DNA of 64,000 bases from Salinivibrio kushneri. GTDB taxonomy: Bacteria; Pseudomonadota; Gammaproteobacteria; Enterobacterales; Vibrionaceae. The position numbers and the translations under genes were made by a program. This document shows positions 37,704 to 49,045 of the stretch, piece after piece (position 1 is the first letter of the stretch; every line of letters starts with the position of its first letter). The notes under the pieces are model-generated. The model was not told where the DNA came from, did no database searches, and worked only from the letters and a program-made list of their open reading frames with translations. Location: positions 186,001 to 250,000 of the forward strand of contig NZ_CP114588.1 in assembly GCF_027286325.1 (NCBI RefSeq). Reading direction: 5' to 3'.

Positions 37704-37737
37704 AAAGCAGCGGGTGAAAGCTCGCTGCTTTTTTTTT
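37704..37737 (+). terminator. Terminator of the rpe-gph-trpS run
   Basis: The stem AAAGCAGCG/CGCTGCTTT with a 10-nt loop is followed by at least seven further T residues, 20 bases after the trpS stop codon. Confidence 0.9.
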
Positions 37738-37840
37738 AACATAACTGAACCAGCTTCTCACTTCTAATTACTTCATCAATAATCGCTGATTCCGGTGCGA
37801 TTCATATCACGTCATATCCTGTACCTATCATGAATAATAC

Positions 37841-37855
37841 ACTCGATTTTCGAGT
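37841..37855. repeat. Short palindrome upstream of the nuclease gene
   Basis: ACTCGA and TCGAGT flank TTT, 28 bp before the start codon. It may be an operator or a small leader hairpin; no regulator is recognised. Confidence 0.4.
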
Positions 37856-37883
37856 AAACACTCAATTACGTGAAGGAACAGGT

Positions 37884-40226
37884 ATGAAAAAGCCAATGAT
37901 GTGGTCACCGCTTGCGCTGGTAATGGCGGGGATTGCACTGCCCGCGGCGGCGACAGCGCCACTGACCGAGAGCTACCAATGTGGGGTGACGACCCCGACC
38001 CCCATTTATGACATTCAAGGTGATGGCGCGCGGAGCCCGCTCGTCCCTGATGGCAAATACAGTTCTGACAAAACCTATGCCGTAAAAGGCGTGGTGACGG
38101 CTGTCACCCAAGGCCTCTACAAAGGGGTCTGGATTCAAGATCCGCAAGGAGATGGCAACCCAGCAACGTCCGACGGGTTGTTTGTCTATTTGCGTGACGC
38201 GCAAGACTTAGCGTTGGCGCCCGGCGATACGCTTTGTGCTAGCGGGAAAATTAAAGAGTACTACGGCCATACCCAGCTGGGTGTCACGGACGGACAGGTA
38301 GCAAAGGGGGCTTACCAAGGTGATGTGCTACCCACTGCTATCCGTGTGGGGGCAGAGGAGAGCCTTGATCAGGCACTGGAGCGCTATGAAGGCATGAAGG
38401 TGACCATGGACGCTGACAGTGAACTAGTGATCACCCGCAACTTTGGTTTTGATTACGATGCATTTCGCAACAACATGGTGTTATCACATCAGGCGCCTTT
38501 GTATAAACCGACACAATTGCATCCTGCACTAACACCAGGTGCTGAGGCGCTGGCAGAGAAAAATGCCCAAAACCAGCTTTATATTGAAACCGACCAGAAA
38601 GCGAAAGATGGGGAGATCCCGTATTTCCCTGGCCTTGATGCTGAGCAAGGCTATTTGCGGATTGGCGATCGTATCGAGCGCTTAAGTGGTGTGTTGGGTT
38701 ATAGCTACAACCAGTATCGTTTGGTGGCGACCAATACCATCACCGCTGGGGATATCGTGCATCGCAATGACCGTCAAGCGGCGCCAAAGACGGTACCAGG
38801 CACAGATATTAAGGTCGCGAGCTTTAATGTGCTTAACTACTTTACTAGCGCCAGTGCGGTCGGTGGTCCACTCAATGTGACCTGTGACGATCAAGCCGAT
38901 GCCGATGCGAGCCGCGGCTGTAATCGTGGCGCAAAAACCGCGGCTGAGTTTGAACTGCAACGCTCGAAAATCGTTAACGCATTGACGGCCATGGATGCTG
39001 ATATCGTTGGCTTGATGGAGATTGAAAACAACGGCTTTGCAGCGGGCAGTGCTATTGATGATCTGGTGACTCAACTCAACGCCCAGTTTGCTGACCCTCG
39101 TGATCACTATCAATTTGTTGAACCGAGTGAGGCGGAGAAACATCAAGGCGCTTACTTTGGCTCTGATGCCATCATGGTAGGCATGATTTATCGTCCTGCG
39201 ACAGTGGCATTAGCAGGCGATGCCCAGGCTATCCCAATGCCCGAGCAGCATATCAGTGGCGAAAGCCCAGACGGAGAAACCAAGGCTCTCGACAAATACC
39301 AGCGTGATAGCTTGATCCAACGCTTTATGGTTAATGATCAACCTCTGAGTGTGGTGGTGAATCACTTCAAATCAAAAGGCTCGGGCTGCTATGAAGATTG
39401 GGTTGCGGGTGAGTTTGATAGCGAAACGGCTGATCTGCAAGGGCGTTGCAATGAGTTCCGCGTTTCGGCGGCTGTGGCATTGCGTGACCGATTAAACACC
39501 GTGGATGGTGATGTATTGATCTTGGGAGACTTGAACGCGTATGCGCAAGAAGATCCTGTTCGAGTGCTGACGGACTATCAGCGTACCGAGGGGCAACGCG
39601 ACATTCTCACTGCTGCGGGAACGGAAATTCGTGGTGTGCCTATGCATGCGACCGGCCAACCCGTGGAGCACGGATTGGGGTATACCAATTTGGCCACTGA
39701 CTGGTTAGGGGACAAAGCCTATTCGTATTCGTTCTCTGGTGAGCTAGGTGCATTGGATCATGCTCTTGCGAATGCCAGCTTGGCCAGCAAAGTGGTTGGC
39801 GTGGAAGAGTGGCACATTAACTCGGTAGAAAGCACTTTGTTCGAATATAGCCGCAAATACACCGGAGATTTGGTGAAATCGGACAATGCGTTCTCATCCT
39901 CTGATCACGATCCTGTCTTGATCTCGCTTGACTACCCAGCACCTGTGGTTCCTGTCTCTGTGACCGTGAACAATCGCAGCATTTTACCCATTGTACCGCA
40001 GCTTAACGGACAGAAAAGTCCGGTTCATGCGTGGATGAAATGGCGTTCGGTGCGCGAATTTGATCAACGCTCTCCCTTGGTCCAATCTTTGGATCTCAAG
40101 CGTGATGATCGTATCGCGGTGTCGGTGAAAGCCTTGGGGCTGTTCCCAGTTTATTGTGGTAGTGCGCCCGCTGATACGCCGATGACAGTGACATACACTG
40201 GCTTTCGCTGTCAGTTAAACCGCTAA
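37884..40226 (+). CDS. Secreted extracellular nuclease, ExeM/Xds type
   Basis: A 780-residue precursor from the ATG at 37884 (ribosome site GAAGGAACAGG), with a signal peptide MKKPMMWSPLALVMAGIALPA. An OB-fold domain follows (about 50-135), then from about 309 an endonuclease/exonuclease/phosphatase domain with KVASFNVLNYF, GLMEIENNG, GDLNAYAQED and the catalytic SSDHDPVLISL. The position between trpS and pabA equals that of V. cholerae Xds (VC2621), an extracellular nuclease used in biofilm and DNA scavenging. There is no obvious N-terminal lamin-tail domain or GlyGly-CTERM. The last 90 residues are a separate, unassigned domain. Confidence 0.88.
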   Translation: MKKPMMWSPLALVMAGIALPAAATAPLTESYQCGVTTPTPIYDIQGDGARSPLVPDGKYSSDKTYAVKGVVTAVTQGLYKGVWIQDPQGDGNPATSDGLFVYLRDAQDLALAPGDTLCASGKIKEYYGHTQLGVTDGQVAKGAYQGDVLPTAIRVGAEESLDQALERYEGMKVTMDADSELVITRNFGFDYDAFRNNMVLSHQAPLYKPTQLHPALTPGAEALAEKNAQNQLYIETDQKAKDGEIPYFPGLDAEQGYLRIGDRIERLSGVLGYSYNQYRLVATNTITAGDIVHRNDRQAAPKTVPGTDIKVASFNVLNYFTSASAVGGPLNVTCDDQADADASRGCNRGAKTAAEFELQRSKIVNALTAMDADIVGLMEIENNGFAAGSAIDDLVTQLNAQFADPRDHYQFVEPSEAEKHQGAYFGSDAIMVGMIYRPATVALAGDAQAIPMPEQHISGESPDGETKALDKYQRDSLIQRFMVNDQPLSVVVNHFKSKGSGCYEDWVAGEFDSETADLQGRCNEFRVSAAVALRDRLNTVDGDVLILGDLNAYAQEDPVRVLTDYQRTEGQRDILTAAGTEIRGVPMHATGQPVEHGLGYTNLATDWLGDKAYSYSFSGELGALDHALANASLASKVVGVEEWHINSVESTLFEYSRKYTGDLVKSDNAFSSSDHDPVLISLDYPAPVVPVSVTVNNRSILPIVPQLNGQKSPVHAWMKWRSVREFDQRSPLVQSLDLKRDDRIAVSVKALGLFPVYCGSAPADTPMTVTYTGFRCQLNR

Positions 40227-40320
40227 CCTCGATGTCGCTCGTCCCAGGCTCACGCTAGGATGACGCTCTATAAGCACTGTGTTAGCATCATGCCGGTTTT
40301 CAATCGCATGGCCGAGCACA

Positions 40321-40896
40321 GTGCTTCTTATCATCGACAACTACGACTCTTTTACCTACAACCTGTATCAATACTTCTGTGAATTGGGCGCATCTGTTTG
40401 CGTCAAACGCAATGATGCGATTAGCTTGGCGGAGATAGAGGCGATGGCGCCCACCCATATCGTGGTTTCACCAGGCCCTTGTACCCCAGACGAAGCTGGG
40501 ATCTCGCTGGCGGTGATTGAGCACTTTGCGGGAAAGGTTCCCCTTTTAGGTGTCTGTCTGGGCTATCAAGCCCTTGCGCAAGTATTTGGTGCTAAGGTGG
40601 TACGCGCAAAGGCAGTGATGCATGGTAAAACATCGCCCGTCGATCACGCAGGGCAAGGTGTCTTTGCTCATTTGCCCAGCCCGCTTACCGTCACGCGATA
40701 TCACTCCTTAGTGGTGGATCCACACAGCTTACCCGCCTGTTTGATGGTAACAGCAACCACCATGGAGGCAGATGGGCGTGAAATTATCATGGGGTTAAAG
40801 CACCGTGAGCTCGCGGTGGAAGGGGTACAATTTCACCCAGAAAGTATTCTCACCCAAGAGGGACATGCTTTACTGGCCAACTTTCTCCAGCAATAA
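40321..40896 (+). CDS. pabA: Anthranilate/aminodeoxychorismate synthase glutamine amidotransferase
   Basis: A 191-residue class I glutamine amidotransferase. It begins with GTG at 40321, giving [18 protein letters not shown]. The catalytic Cys is in GVCLGYQAL, and the His-Glu pair is in [11 protein letters not shown]. It supplies ammonia to PabB for folate synthesis and may also serve TrpE; the single-domain length and position before argD fit PabA. An in-frame ATG further upstream would add unrelated residues. The ribosome site is weak (GAGCACA). Confidence 0.93.
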   Translation: MLLIIDNYDSFTYNLYQYFCELGASVCVKRNDAISLAEIEAMAPTHIVVSPGPCTPDEAGISLAVIEHFAGKVPLLGVCLGYQALAQVFGAKVVRAKAVMHGKTSPVDHAGQGVFAHLPSPLTVTRYHSLVVDPHSLPACLMVTATTMEADGREIIMGLKHRELAVEGVQFHPESILTQEGHALLANFLQQ

Positions 40897-41265
40897 CGTC
40901 GACAGGATAAAGGCGCGACAGTGTTAAGCGCCGTTACCTCGGGGCATCCCAGCCGCGCTCTCCATTACACACGCTTGCACCAAATGGCGATCTTTATCAC
41001 CAATTTTACATTTCGCGATTTTTGACTGCCTTATCAATGGCTGCAACCTTATGCAGCCTAGCTGTTATCTCCCCTCAGTCTTGCCTGTTTGGCATCATAG
41101 CCTTGCTTGCTCTGCGCTTCTCTCTGCTCACAGTTTATGCATAACTATCTCGGTAAACTGCATGAGTTCGGTTACCCTGCTGAAAACAAAACATAATCTG
41201 CTATTGCTGCGGTTAAAATAATGTAAATACTATGCATCATAGATTAAACACAGAAGGATTGAGTG
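40897..41265. other. Intergenic region before the ast genes, with one hairpin
   Basis: There is no gene in these 369 bp. A perfect 7-bp stem GGCTGCA/TGCAGCC with loop ACCTTA lies at 41039-41058, without a T run. A pyrimidine-rich stretch follows to about 41140. TTGCTG (41204-41209) and TACTAT (41228-41233) with an 18-base spacer form a modest sigma-70 promoter candidate. I could not find a convincing ARG box or sigma-54 site. Confidence 0.5.
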
Positions 41266-42483
41266 ATGACAATGGAGCACAAAGTAGAACGTAAACTCTT
41301 CGACGAAGTCATGGTGCCATGTTACAACCCAATGCCGATGATCCCAGATCATGGTAAAGGGTCGCGTATCTGGGATCAGGAAGGTCGAGAGTATATCGAT
41401 TTTGCCGGTGGTATCGCGGTGAGCTGTTTAGGTCATTGTCATCCGGTAATGGTGGATGCACTGACCGAACAAGCGCAGAAGCTGTGGCACTTGAGCAATG
41501 TGATGACCAACGCCCCGGCGTTGCGCCTCGCAAAACGCCTCACCGAACTGTCCTTCGCCGACCGCGTGTTTTACGCTAACTCAGGCGCCGAGGCGAACGA
41601 AGCCGCACTGAAACTGGCGCGTCGCTGGGCAAAAGAAGAGCACGGCGAGCACAAAAGTGAAATCATCGCTTTCACCAAAGGTTTCCACGGTCGCACCTTC
41701 TTTACCGTGACGGTAGGGGGACAGCCCGCTTATTCAGACGGCTTTGGCCCTAAACCTGGCGATGTCACCCATCTTCCTTACAACGACATCGCCGCATTGG
41801 CCGACCATATCTCAGATCGTACCTGTGCGGTGATGATGGAGCCATTGCAAGGCGAGGGCGGCATCGTGCCACCGGAAGCAGGCTTTTTGCAGGCCGTGCG
41901 CGAGTTATGTGACAAACACAACGCCCTGTTGATTTTCGACGAAGTCCAAACCGGCAATGGCCGTACGGGCACCTTTTATGCCTATCAAGAATCAGGGGTT
42001 GAACCGGACATTCTGGCGACAGCCAAATCACTGGGTGGCGGGATCCCCATTGGTGCCATGCTTACCACCGAACGTCTCGCAGCACACATGAAACCGGGCG
42101 TTCATGGCTCCACCTATGGCGGTAATCCATTGGCGTGTGCGGTCGCAGAAGCCGTGGTCAATGAAGTGACCAAGCCCGAAGTGCTAGAGGGTGTCATTGA
42201 GCGCGAGCAATGGTTCCGTGACGGTTTAGAGGCGATTAACGATAAATACGGCATCTTCAGTGAAGTCCGTGGCAAAGGCTTGCTACTCGGTGCGGCACTG
42301 AACCAAGACTGGGAAGGCCGTGCACGCGATATTCTGGTTGCCGCGGGTGAAGAAGGCCTGTTGGTATTAGTCGCCGGCCCAAATGTGGTGAGGTTTACTC
42401 CGTCATTGGTGATTACCAAAGCCGATATTAAAGAAGGGATGGCACGCCTGGAGCGCGCGATTGCGAAGGTTGTTGCAGGATAA
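41266..42483 (+). CDS. argD: Acetylornithine / succinylornithine aminotransferase
   Basis: A 405-residue class III pyridoxal-phosphate aminotransferase. The PLP lysine is in [16 protein letters not shown], with [12 protein letters not shown] before it. In arginine synthesis it acts on N-acetylornithine; in catabolism the same fold (AstC) acts on N-succinylornithine. With astA and astD directly downstream, the catabolic role is certain by context, while synthetic use is inferred because argD is otherwise absent from the argCBGH operon. The start is ATG 41266 after AAGGATTGAG; a GTG at 41263 and ATG at 41272 are alternatives. Confidence 0.93.
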   Translation: MTMEHKVERKLFDEVMVPCYNPMPMIPDHGKGSRIWDQEGREYIDFAGGIAVSCLGHCHPVMVDALTEQAQKLWHLSNVMTNAPALRLAKRLTELSFADRVFYANSGAEANEAALKLARRWAKEEHGEHKSEIIAFTKGFHGRTFFTVTVGGQPAYSDGFGPKPGDVTHLPYNDIAALADHISDRTCAVMMEPLQGEGGIVPPEAGFLQAVRELCDKHNALLIFDEVQTGNGRTGTFYAYQESGVEPDILATAKSLGGGIPIGAMLTTERLAAHMKPGVHGSTYGGNPLACAVAEAVVNEVTKPEVLEGVIEREQWFRDGLEAINDKYGIFSEVRGKGLLLGAALNQDWEGRARDILVAAGEEGLLVLVAGPNVVRFTPSLVITKADIKEGMARLERAIAKVVAG

Positions 42484-42512
42484 GCGACCTCATACACTCG
42501 GAGGGATTTGAG

Positions 42513-45018
<2,506 letters not shown>

Positions 45019-45028
45019 GGAGAGCAAC

Positions 45029-45820
45029 ATGGACAGTGGCCAAGCGTTATTCGACAAACTGTGGCAGGACTACATCAACCGTCTGTGCCCTTCGGCACAT
45101 AAGGTGCATGCCTTATTAGAGGAAGGGCAACCTTTGATCAATGATCATATTGCCTTACGGACATTTGGTTTACCTAAGGTTGGGCTAAAGGTACTTGCGC
45201 GTCCATTTCTCGCCTTGGGGTATCAGCAAAAAGGTGACTATACCTTTGAAGCGAAAAAGCTCAACGCCTGCCATTTTGAGCATCCCGATCCTTTGATGCC
45301 AAAAGTTTTTATCAGTGAGTTGATGGTCGAGCAATGCTCGCCAACGCTTCAGGCGATTGTCGAGAAGCTGGTGGCGCAGGTCGATGAATCGTCACTAACA
45401 GGCAGTGATTTTCTCCATCAGGGGCGTCTATGGGATGTTGATTGGGCGACCTATCAAACCCTTGCCGAAGAGAGTGAATATGCGTCTTGGGTGGCGGCAC
45501 ACGGTTATGGTGCGAACCATTTTACCGTGAGCGTGAATCAGCTGAATGCGCATGATGATTGCCTCTCGGTGAACAACCGATTGCGCGACAATGGCTTTGC
45601 GATTAACGAGTCAGGTGGAGAAGTCAAAGGGGATGCATCAGTGTATTTGGAGCAATCCTCCACCATGGCGGATCGCGTACCGGTTGCTTTTTCTGATGAC
45701 ACGCAAACCATCCCGGGTGGATTTTATGAGTTTGCTAAGCGTTATGTCCTGCCCAATGGTGAGCTCTACCAAGGTTTTGTGGCTGCCTCGGCAGATAAAA
45801 TCTTTGAAAGCACCCACTAG
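45029..45820 (+). CDS. DUF1338-family protein (2-oxoadipate dioxygenase/decarboxylase-like), downstream of astD
   Basis: A 263-residue cytosolic protein from the ATG at 45029 behind AAGGAGAG. It has the DUF1338 core: INDHIALRTFGLP near 42-54, LNACHFEHPDP with candidate metal His/Glu near 79-89, and ANHFTVSVNQL further on. The longer family member HglS/YdcJ (about 460 residues) converts 2-oxoadipate to D-2-hydroxyglutarate. This is the short form and its substrate is unknown. Only 10 bp separate it from astD, so it is probably in the ast transcript. An upstream in-frame extension overlaps astD and is rejected. Confidence 0.82.
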   Translation: MDSGQALFDKLWQDYINRLCPSAHKVHALLEEGQPLINDHIALRTFGLPKVGLKVLARPFLALGYQQKGDYTFEAKKLNACHFEHPDPLMPKVFISELMVEQCSPTLQAIVEKLVAQVDESSLTGSDFLHQGRLWDVDWATYQTLAEESEYASWVAAHGYGANHFTVSVNQLNAHDDCLSVNNRLRDNGFAINESGGEVKGDASVYLEQSSTMADRVPVAFSDDTQTIPGGFYEFAKRYVLPNGELYQGFVAASADKIFESTH

Positions 45821-45858
45821 TTATTCGTCCTTGCCCGAATACGGGTCGACGTCATATG

Positions 45859-45888
45859 AAAGGGAGCGTGTGATACGCTCCCTTTTTT
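45859..45888 (+). terminator. Terminator of the ast gene run
   Basis: The perfect 10-bp stem AAAGGGAGCG/CGCTCCCTTT with a 7-nt loop is followed by T residues, 38 bases after the DUF1338 gene. It also serves as a separator from the convergent gene ending at 45894. Confidence 0.9.
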
Positions 45889-45893
45889 ATCGT

Positions 45894-46760
45894 CTATTGG
45901 GCCTCGATGTCGAGCCAAAACGTGTCTGGAATCGCTTGTGTTTCGTTGCTTAAATGTGGGTTATCAACTCGGATTACGGTGCGTTCACTAATGTTTGCCT
46001 TTTCAAAGGTTTCCTTAACTAAAGGCGCATTATTGAAAAACTCGATAAATGATCCGTCTTGATACGCCGCTTCAAAAGCGCGATTTAACATCTCGGCGAC
46101 GTCAGCATGTTGCGGAGACACAAACAGGAACATCGGGAAGCGATAGATCAGCATCAGGTGTGGGTCAACTAACAGATTACCGTATTGCGGCCGCTCGGCT
46201 AATTCACTAAAAGGCTCAATCAAGGCACGAGGGAAGAGATCGGCACGACCCGTATCAACCACTTTAAAAATGTTTTCAAAGCTCGATATTTCACGTACGC
46301 GAAATCCCGCAGAGTTAAGCACTTTGACGTCGGCCCAGCCTTGTCCCTGAGTCATCGTAAGAGACTGCAAATCACCCGCGCTATTTATCTGAGCGAGTTG
46401 GGGCTCAGTGGCTTGGTTGGTAATAAACAGGCGATGGCCGAGTAAACCACGAAACACGGGATAGCGAATGGGGATCAGTTCCGATTCCAGTGTACGGTCG
46501 GCACCAAGCCAGTCGACAGTGAGCTTGCCTTGCTTGAGCATCTCCACTTTACGAGACTGAGAGCCAATTTGGCCGTCAAAGGCTTGTAAGGTGACAGATT
46601 CTCCCGATTTTTCAGCAAGAAATTCAATCAGCTCAATGGCATAGAGGTCAAGCGCTGAGCCAGCGCGTGGCTCGGGGTGTACAATCGTGGTATTGGATGC
46701 GGCATGGACTGAAAACACAGAGAGCGCGAGGGCGGTGAGGGCAGTTATCACTTTTTTCAT
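45894..46760 (-). CDS. Periplasmic solute-binding protein-like protein
   Basis: A 288-residue precursor with a signal peptide (MKKVITALTALALSVFSVHA, cleavage near 20). The rest resembles the bacterial extracellular solute-binding protein fold (family 3 type). No permease or ATPase is adjacent, so it may be an orphan binding protein or sensor partner. It is common as a conserved hypothetical in Vibrionaceae, as far as I recall. The leader immediately before its ATG is an AU-rich hairpin. The ligand cannot be inferred. Confidence 0.7.
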   Translation of the reverse strand: MKKVITALTALALSVFSVHAASNTTIVHPEPRAGSALDLYAIELIEFLAEKSGESVTLQAFDGQIGSQSRKVEMLKQGKLTVDWLGADRTLESELIPIRYPVFRGLLGHRLFITNQATEPQLAQINSAGDLQSLTMTQGQGWADVKVLNSAGFRVREISSFENIFKVVDTGRADLFPRALIEPFSELAERPQYGNLLVDPHLMLIYRFPMFLFVSPQHADVAEMLNRAFEAAYQDGSFIEFFNNAPLVKETFEKANISERTVIRVDNPHLSNETQAIPDTFWLDIEAQ

Positions 46761-46799
46761 AAACGATACCTTGTTAATTTAGTGTTAACAACATCGTTT
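46761..46799 (-). promoter_or_regulatory. AU-rich hairpin directly before the start codon, enclosing the ribosome site
   Basis: On the minus-strand mRNA, AAACGAU pairs with AUCGUUU and, inside, UUGUUAA pairs with UUAACAA around a 7-nt loop, with an internal loop of 1 against 3 nt. The start codon AUG follows the outer stem directly. The Shine-Dalgarno AAGG (around 46769-46772) lies partly in the inner stem and internal loop. This is the form of an occluded ribosome site or RNA thermometer; it could alternatively be a protein operator. Confidence 0.5.
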
Positions 46800-46841
46800 T
46801 GAGTTTAGAAGCTATCCGCGTGCTTGCCAGAAAGTGGAGAT

Positions 46842-46868
46842 AAAAAAACCGACGCCAGGGCGTCGGTT
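46842..46868 (-). terminator. Terminator of crp
   Basis: On the minus strand AACCGACGC pairs with GCGTCGGTT around CCTG and is followed by T residues. It lies 23 bases after the crp stop codon. Confidence 0.88.
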
Positions 46869-46890
46869 GGTGATACAGAGAGCGGCGCAA

Positions 46891-47523
46891 TTAGCGTGTG
46901 CCGTATACCACGATGGTTTTACCGTGTGCGGAAATGAGGTTTTGCTCTTCCAGCATTTTTAGAATACGTCCCACGGTTTCACGCGAACAGCCGACAATTT
47001 GGCCAATTTCCTGACGGGTGATCTTAATTTGCATACCGTCAGGGTGTGTCATGGCATCTGGCTGCTTCGCCAAGTTCAACAAGGTTTGCGCAATGCGCCC
47101 TGTGACGTCCAGGAAGGCGAGATCCCCTACCTTTTGGCTAGTTACCTGCAAACGACGCGCCATTTGTGAAGACAGGCGCATTAAGATGTCAGGGTTAACT
47201 TGGATGAGCTGGCGGAACTTCTTAAATGAAATTTCTGCCACTTCACACGGTGATTTAGCGCGAACCCAAGCAGTGCGCTCTTGGTCTTCTTCGAAAAGCC
47301 CGAGCTCACCGATGAAGTCACCTTGGTTAAGGTAAGACAGGATCATTTCCTTGCCTTCTTCATCTTTGATCAGTACGGCCACAGACCCTTTCACGATGTA
47401 ATACAAGGTCTCCGCCTTCTCACCTGCATGGATAAGCGTGCTTTTAGACGGATACTTATGAATATGACAATGTGAAAGGAACCACTCGAGTGTAGGGTCT
47501 GTTTGAGGTTTTCCTGGAACCAT
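46891..47523 (-). CDS. crp: cAMP receptor protein (catabolite activator)
   Basis: A 210-residue regulator, nearly identical to E. coli CRP. The cAMP-binding barrel contains [12 protein letters not shown], followed by the C-helix [20 protein letters not shown], and the winged-helix recognition segment [21 protein letters not shown]. It controls carbon, competence and quorum-related genes in Vibrionaceae. It stands between prkB and the binding-protein gene with its own promoter region and terminator. Confidence 0.99.
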   Translation of the reverse strand: MVPGKPQTDPTLEWFLSHCHIHKYPSKSTLIHAGEKAETLYYIVKGSVAVLIKDEEGKEMILSYLNQGDFIGELGLFEEDQERTAWVRAKSPCEVAEISFKKFRQLIQVNPDILMRLSSQMARRLQVTSQKVGDLAFLDVTGRIAQTLLNLAKQPDAMTHPDGMQIKITRQEIGQIVGCSRETVGRILKMLEEQNLISAHGKTIVVYGTR

Positions 47524-47772
47524 ATAACTTATTTCCTCTGCATGTGTTGCCCGGCAACAACGTCCTATCTTTGTCTGAGGGGTAACCCATCAGATCATTG
47601 CACAGAATACGAAGTCTGAACGCGGGCTACAAGCTCACTGTATGTTAACAAGAGTGTATCTTTTTTTGTTGGTGATTTCTTGATTTTGATCTAGGCCAAC
47701 CGCCTAAAAATCTGGCAAAAACGTGGCTAAGATCACGGCTTGAGAAGTAATACATCATGGATGCGCTACGCC
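47524..47772. promoter_or_regulatory. crp upstream region with a possible CRP site
   Basis: These 249 bp have no gene. CGTGGCTAAGATCACG (47722-47737) matches 7 of the 10 conserved positions of the CRP site TGTGA-N6-TCACA and could mediate autoregulation, as crp is autoregulated in E. coli. It lies close to the stop codon of prkB. Confidence 0.35.
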
Positions 47773-48642
47773 TTAGCCAATCTTGCCTTTTTCTATCAAT
47801 TGTTGGATCAATGGACGGATAATCAATTCCATCGCAAAGCCCATTTTTCCCCCAGGCACCACTAAGGTGTTATGCCGTGACATAAACGACCCAGTGATCA
47901 TCTGCAACAGGTAGGGGAAGTCGACATTTTTCATCCCACGAAAGCGGATCACCACAAAGCTCTCGTCCAAAGACGGGATCCCTTTGGCATTTAATGGGTT
48001 TGAGGTATCTACCGTGGGAACGCGTTGAAAATTGATATGGGTGCGAGAAAATTGCGGAGTGATATAGTGCAAGTAATCATCCATTGAGCGCACAATTGAG
48101 TCGGTCACCGCTTCACGAGAGTGACCTCTATCGCGCGTATCGCGGACAAATTTTTGAATCCACTCTAAGTTGACGATGGGCACCATACCTATCAAGAGGT
48201 CGACGTGTTGCGCAACATTGACGTCACCGTCGACCACCCCACCGTGCAATCCCTCGTAAAACAATACATTGGTATTGTCGGCCAAGTCTTGCCATGGTGT
48301 GAAGGTACCAGGCATTTGGTTATAGGGCACCGCTTCATCAAAGGTATGTAAATAGCGACGGTATTTTCCCGTGCCTTGGTCGCCATACTCACGAAAAAAC
48401 TGCTCTAGTCGAGGGAAGTCGTTGGCGGTGGGGCCAAAGTAGCTGATATGCTTGCCTTGTTCACGCGCTTTACGGATCTCCACGTCCATTTCGGGACGAG
48501 TAAAACGGTGAAAGCTGTCCCCTTCTAGCCAGGCCGCTTTGATGTTCATCATCTGGAACATCTTACGGAAGGCCTCCGAGGTAGTGGTGGTACCGGCTCC
48601 TGACGAGCCGGTAACCGCAATAATTGGATGTTTAGCCGACAT
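47773..48642 (-). CDS. prkB: PrkB, phosphoribulokinase-like kinase
   Basis: A 289-residue P-loop kinase of the phosphoribulokinase/uridine kinase fold, matching E. coli PrkB, whose substrate is undetermined. The loop VTGSSGAGTTTTSEAF is at about 10-25, with GDSFHRFTRPEMD and SRTHINFQRVPTVDTSNP in the family core. The start at 48642 (MSAKHP) has an AGGG ribosome site; an upstream ATG at 48657 would add five codons. The gene lies between yheU and crp, the conserved order. Confidence 0.92.
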   Translation of the reverse strand: MSAKHPIIAVTGSSGAGTTTTSEAFRKMFQMMNIKAAWLEGDSFHRFTRPEMDVEIRKAREQGKHISYFGPTANDFPRLEQFFREYGDQGTGKYRRYLHTFDEAVPYNQMPGTFTPWQDLADNTNVLFYEGLHGGVVDGDVNVAQHVDLLIGMVPIVNLEWIQKFVRDTRDRGHSREAVTDSIVRSMDDYLHYITPQFSRTHINFQRVPTVDTSNPLNAKGIPSLDESFVVIRFRGMKNVDFPYLLQMITGSFMSRHNTLVVPGGKMGFAMELIIRPLIQQLIEKGKIG

Positions 48643-48698
48643 GACGCGCCCTGTCATTCAGTCTGAATTTGTATCGCGATACGGCGTGTACTGCGATG

Positions 48699-48914
48699 CT
48701 AAGAGCCGAGTGCTGCTTTACGACGAATATCCACTGTCTCGTGCAACTCGGAATACACAATCACGGCGTCTCCGGATTGTAATTGTTGGCGAACATCATC
48801 AACTTTTTGTGCAAAGCTGACTTCTTGCTCACCATAATCGGTTCCTTCCCGTAATACAAAGTGCTCAATTAACGCTGTCAGTGTTTCGTCGGGAATCGAC
48901 TGCCATGGAACCAT
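48699..48914 (-). CDS. yheU: UPF0270-family protein YheU
   Basis: A small protein of 71 or 72 residues (ATG at 48914 or 48917), beginning [20 protein letters not shown] and containing [12 protein letters not shown]. It matches the YheU family by length and position directly upstream of prkB. No function is established. Confidence 0.9.
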   Translation of the reverse strand: MVPWQSIPDETLTALIEHFVLREGTDYGEQEVSFAQKVDDVRQQLQSGDAVIVYSELHETVDIRRKAALGS

Positions 48915-49045
48915 CATACTACATCACCTTTTATTTATCTCAGGATGGCACGCGAGGGTGCGTGATGCGAATGTTGTGAATTGGCTCGCATTTTACCCGA
49001 TCATACCAGTAAATGCAGTGGTTCTCTTTGATTCCTTTGATGGCA

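Noticed and set aside
37802..37832. TCAT repeats ahead of the nuclease gene, as possible Pho boxes
   Set aside because: The repeat period is 10 and 16 bases, not the 11 required for PhoB.
41090..41107. A TGGCA...TTGCT sequence resembling a sigma-54 promoter upstream of argD/astA
   Set aside because: The GG to GC distance is 14 instead of 12 bases, too long for sigma-54 recognition.
41140..41250. Possible ARG boxes upstream of argD/astA
   Set aside because: The TGCAT-containing candidates match no more than 6 of 10 fixed positions and do not have the 3-bp spacing of a box pair.
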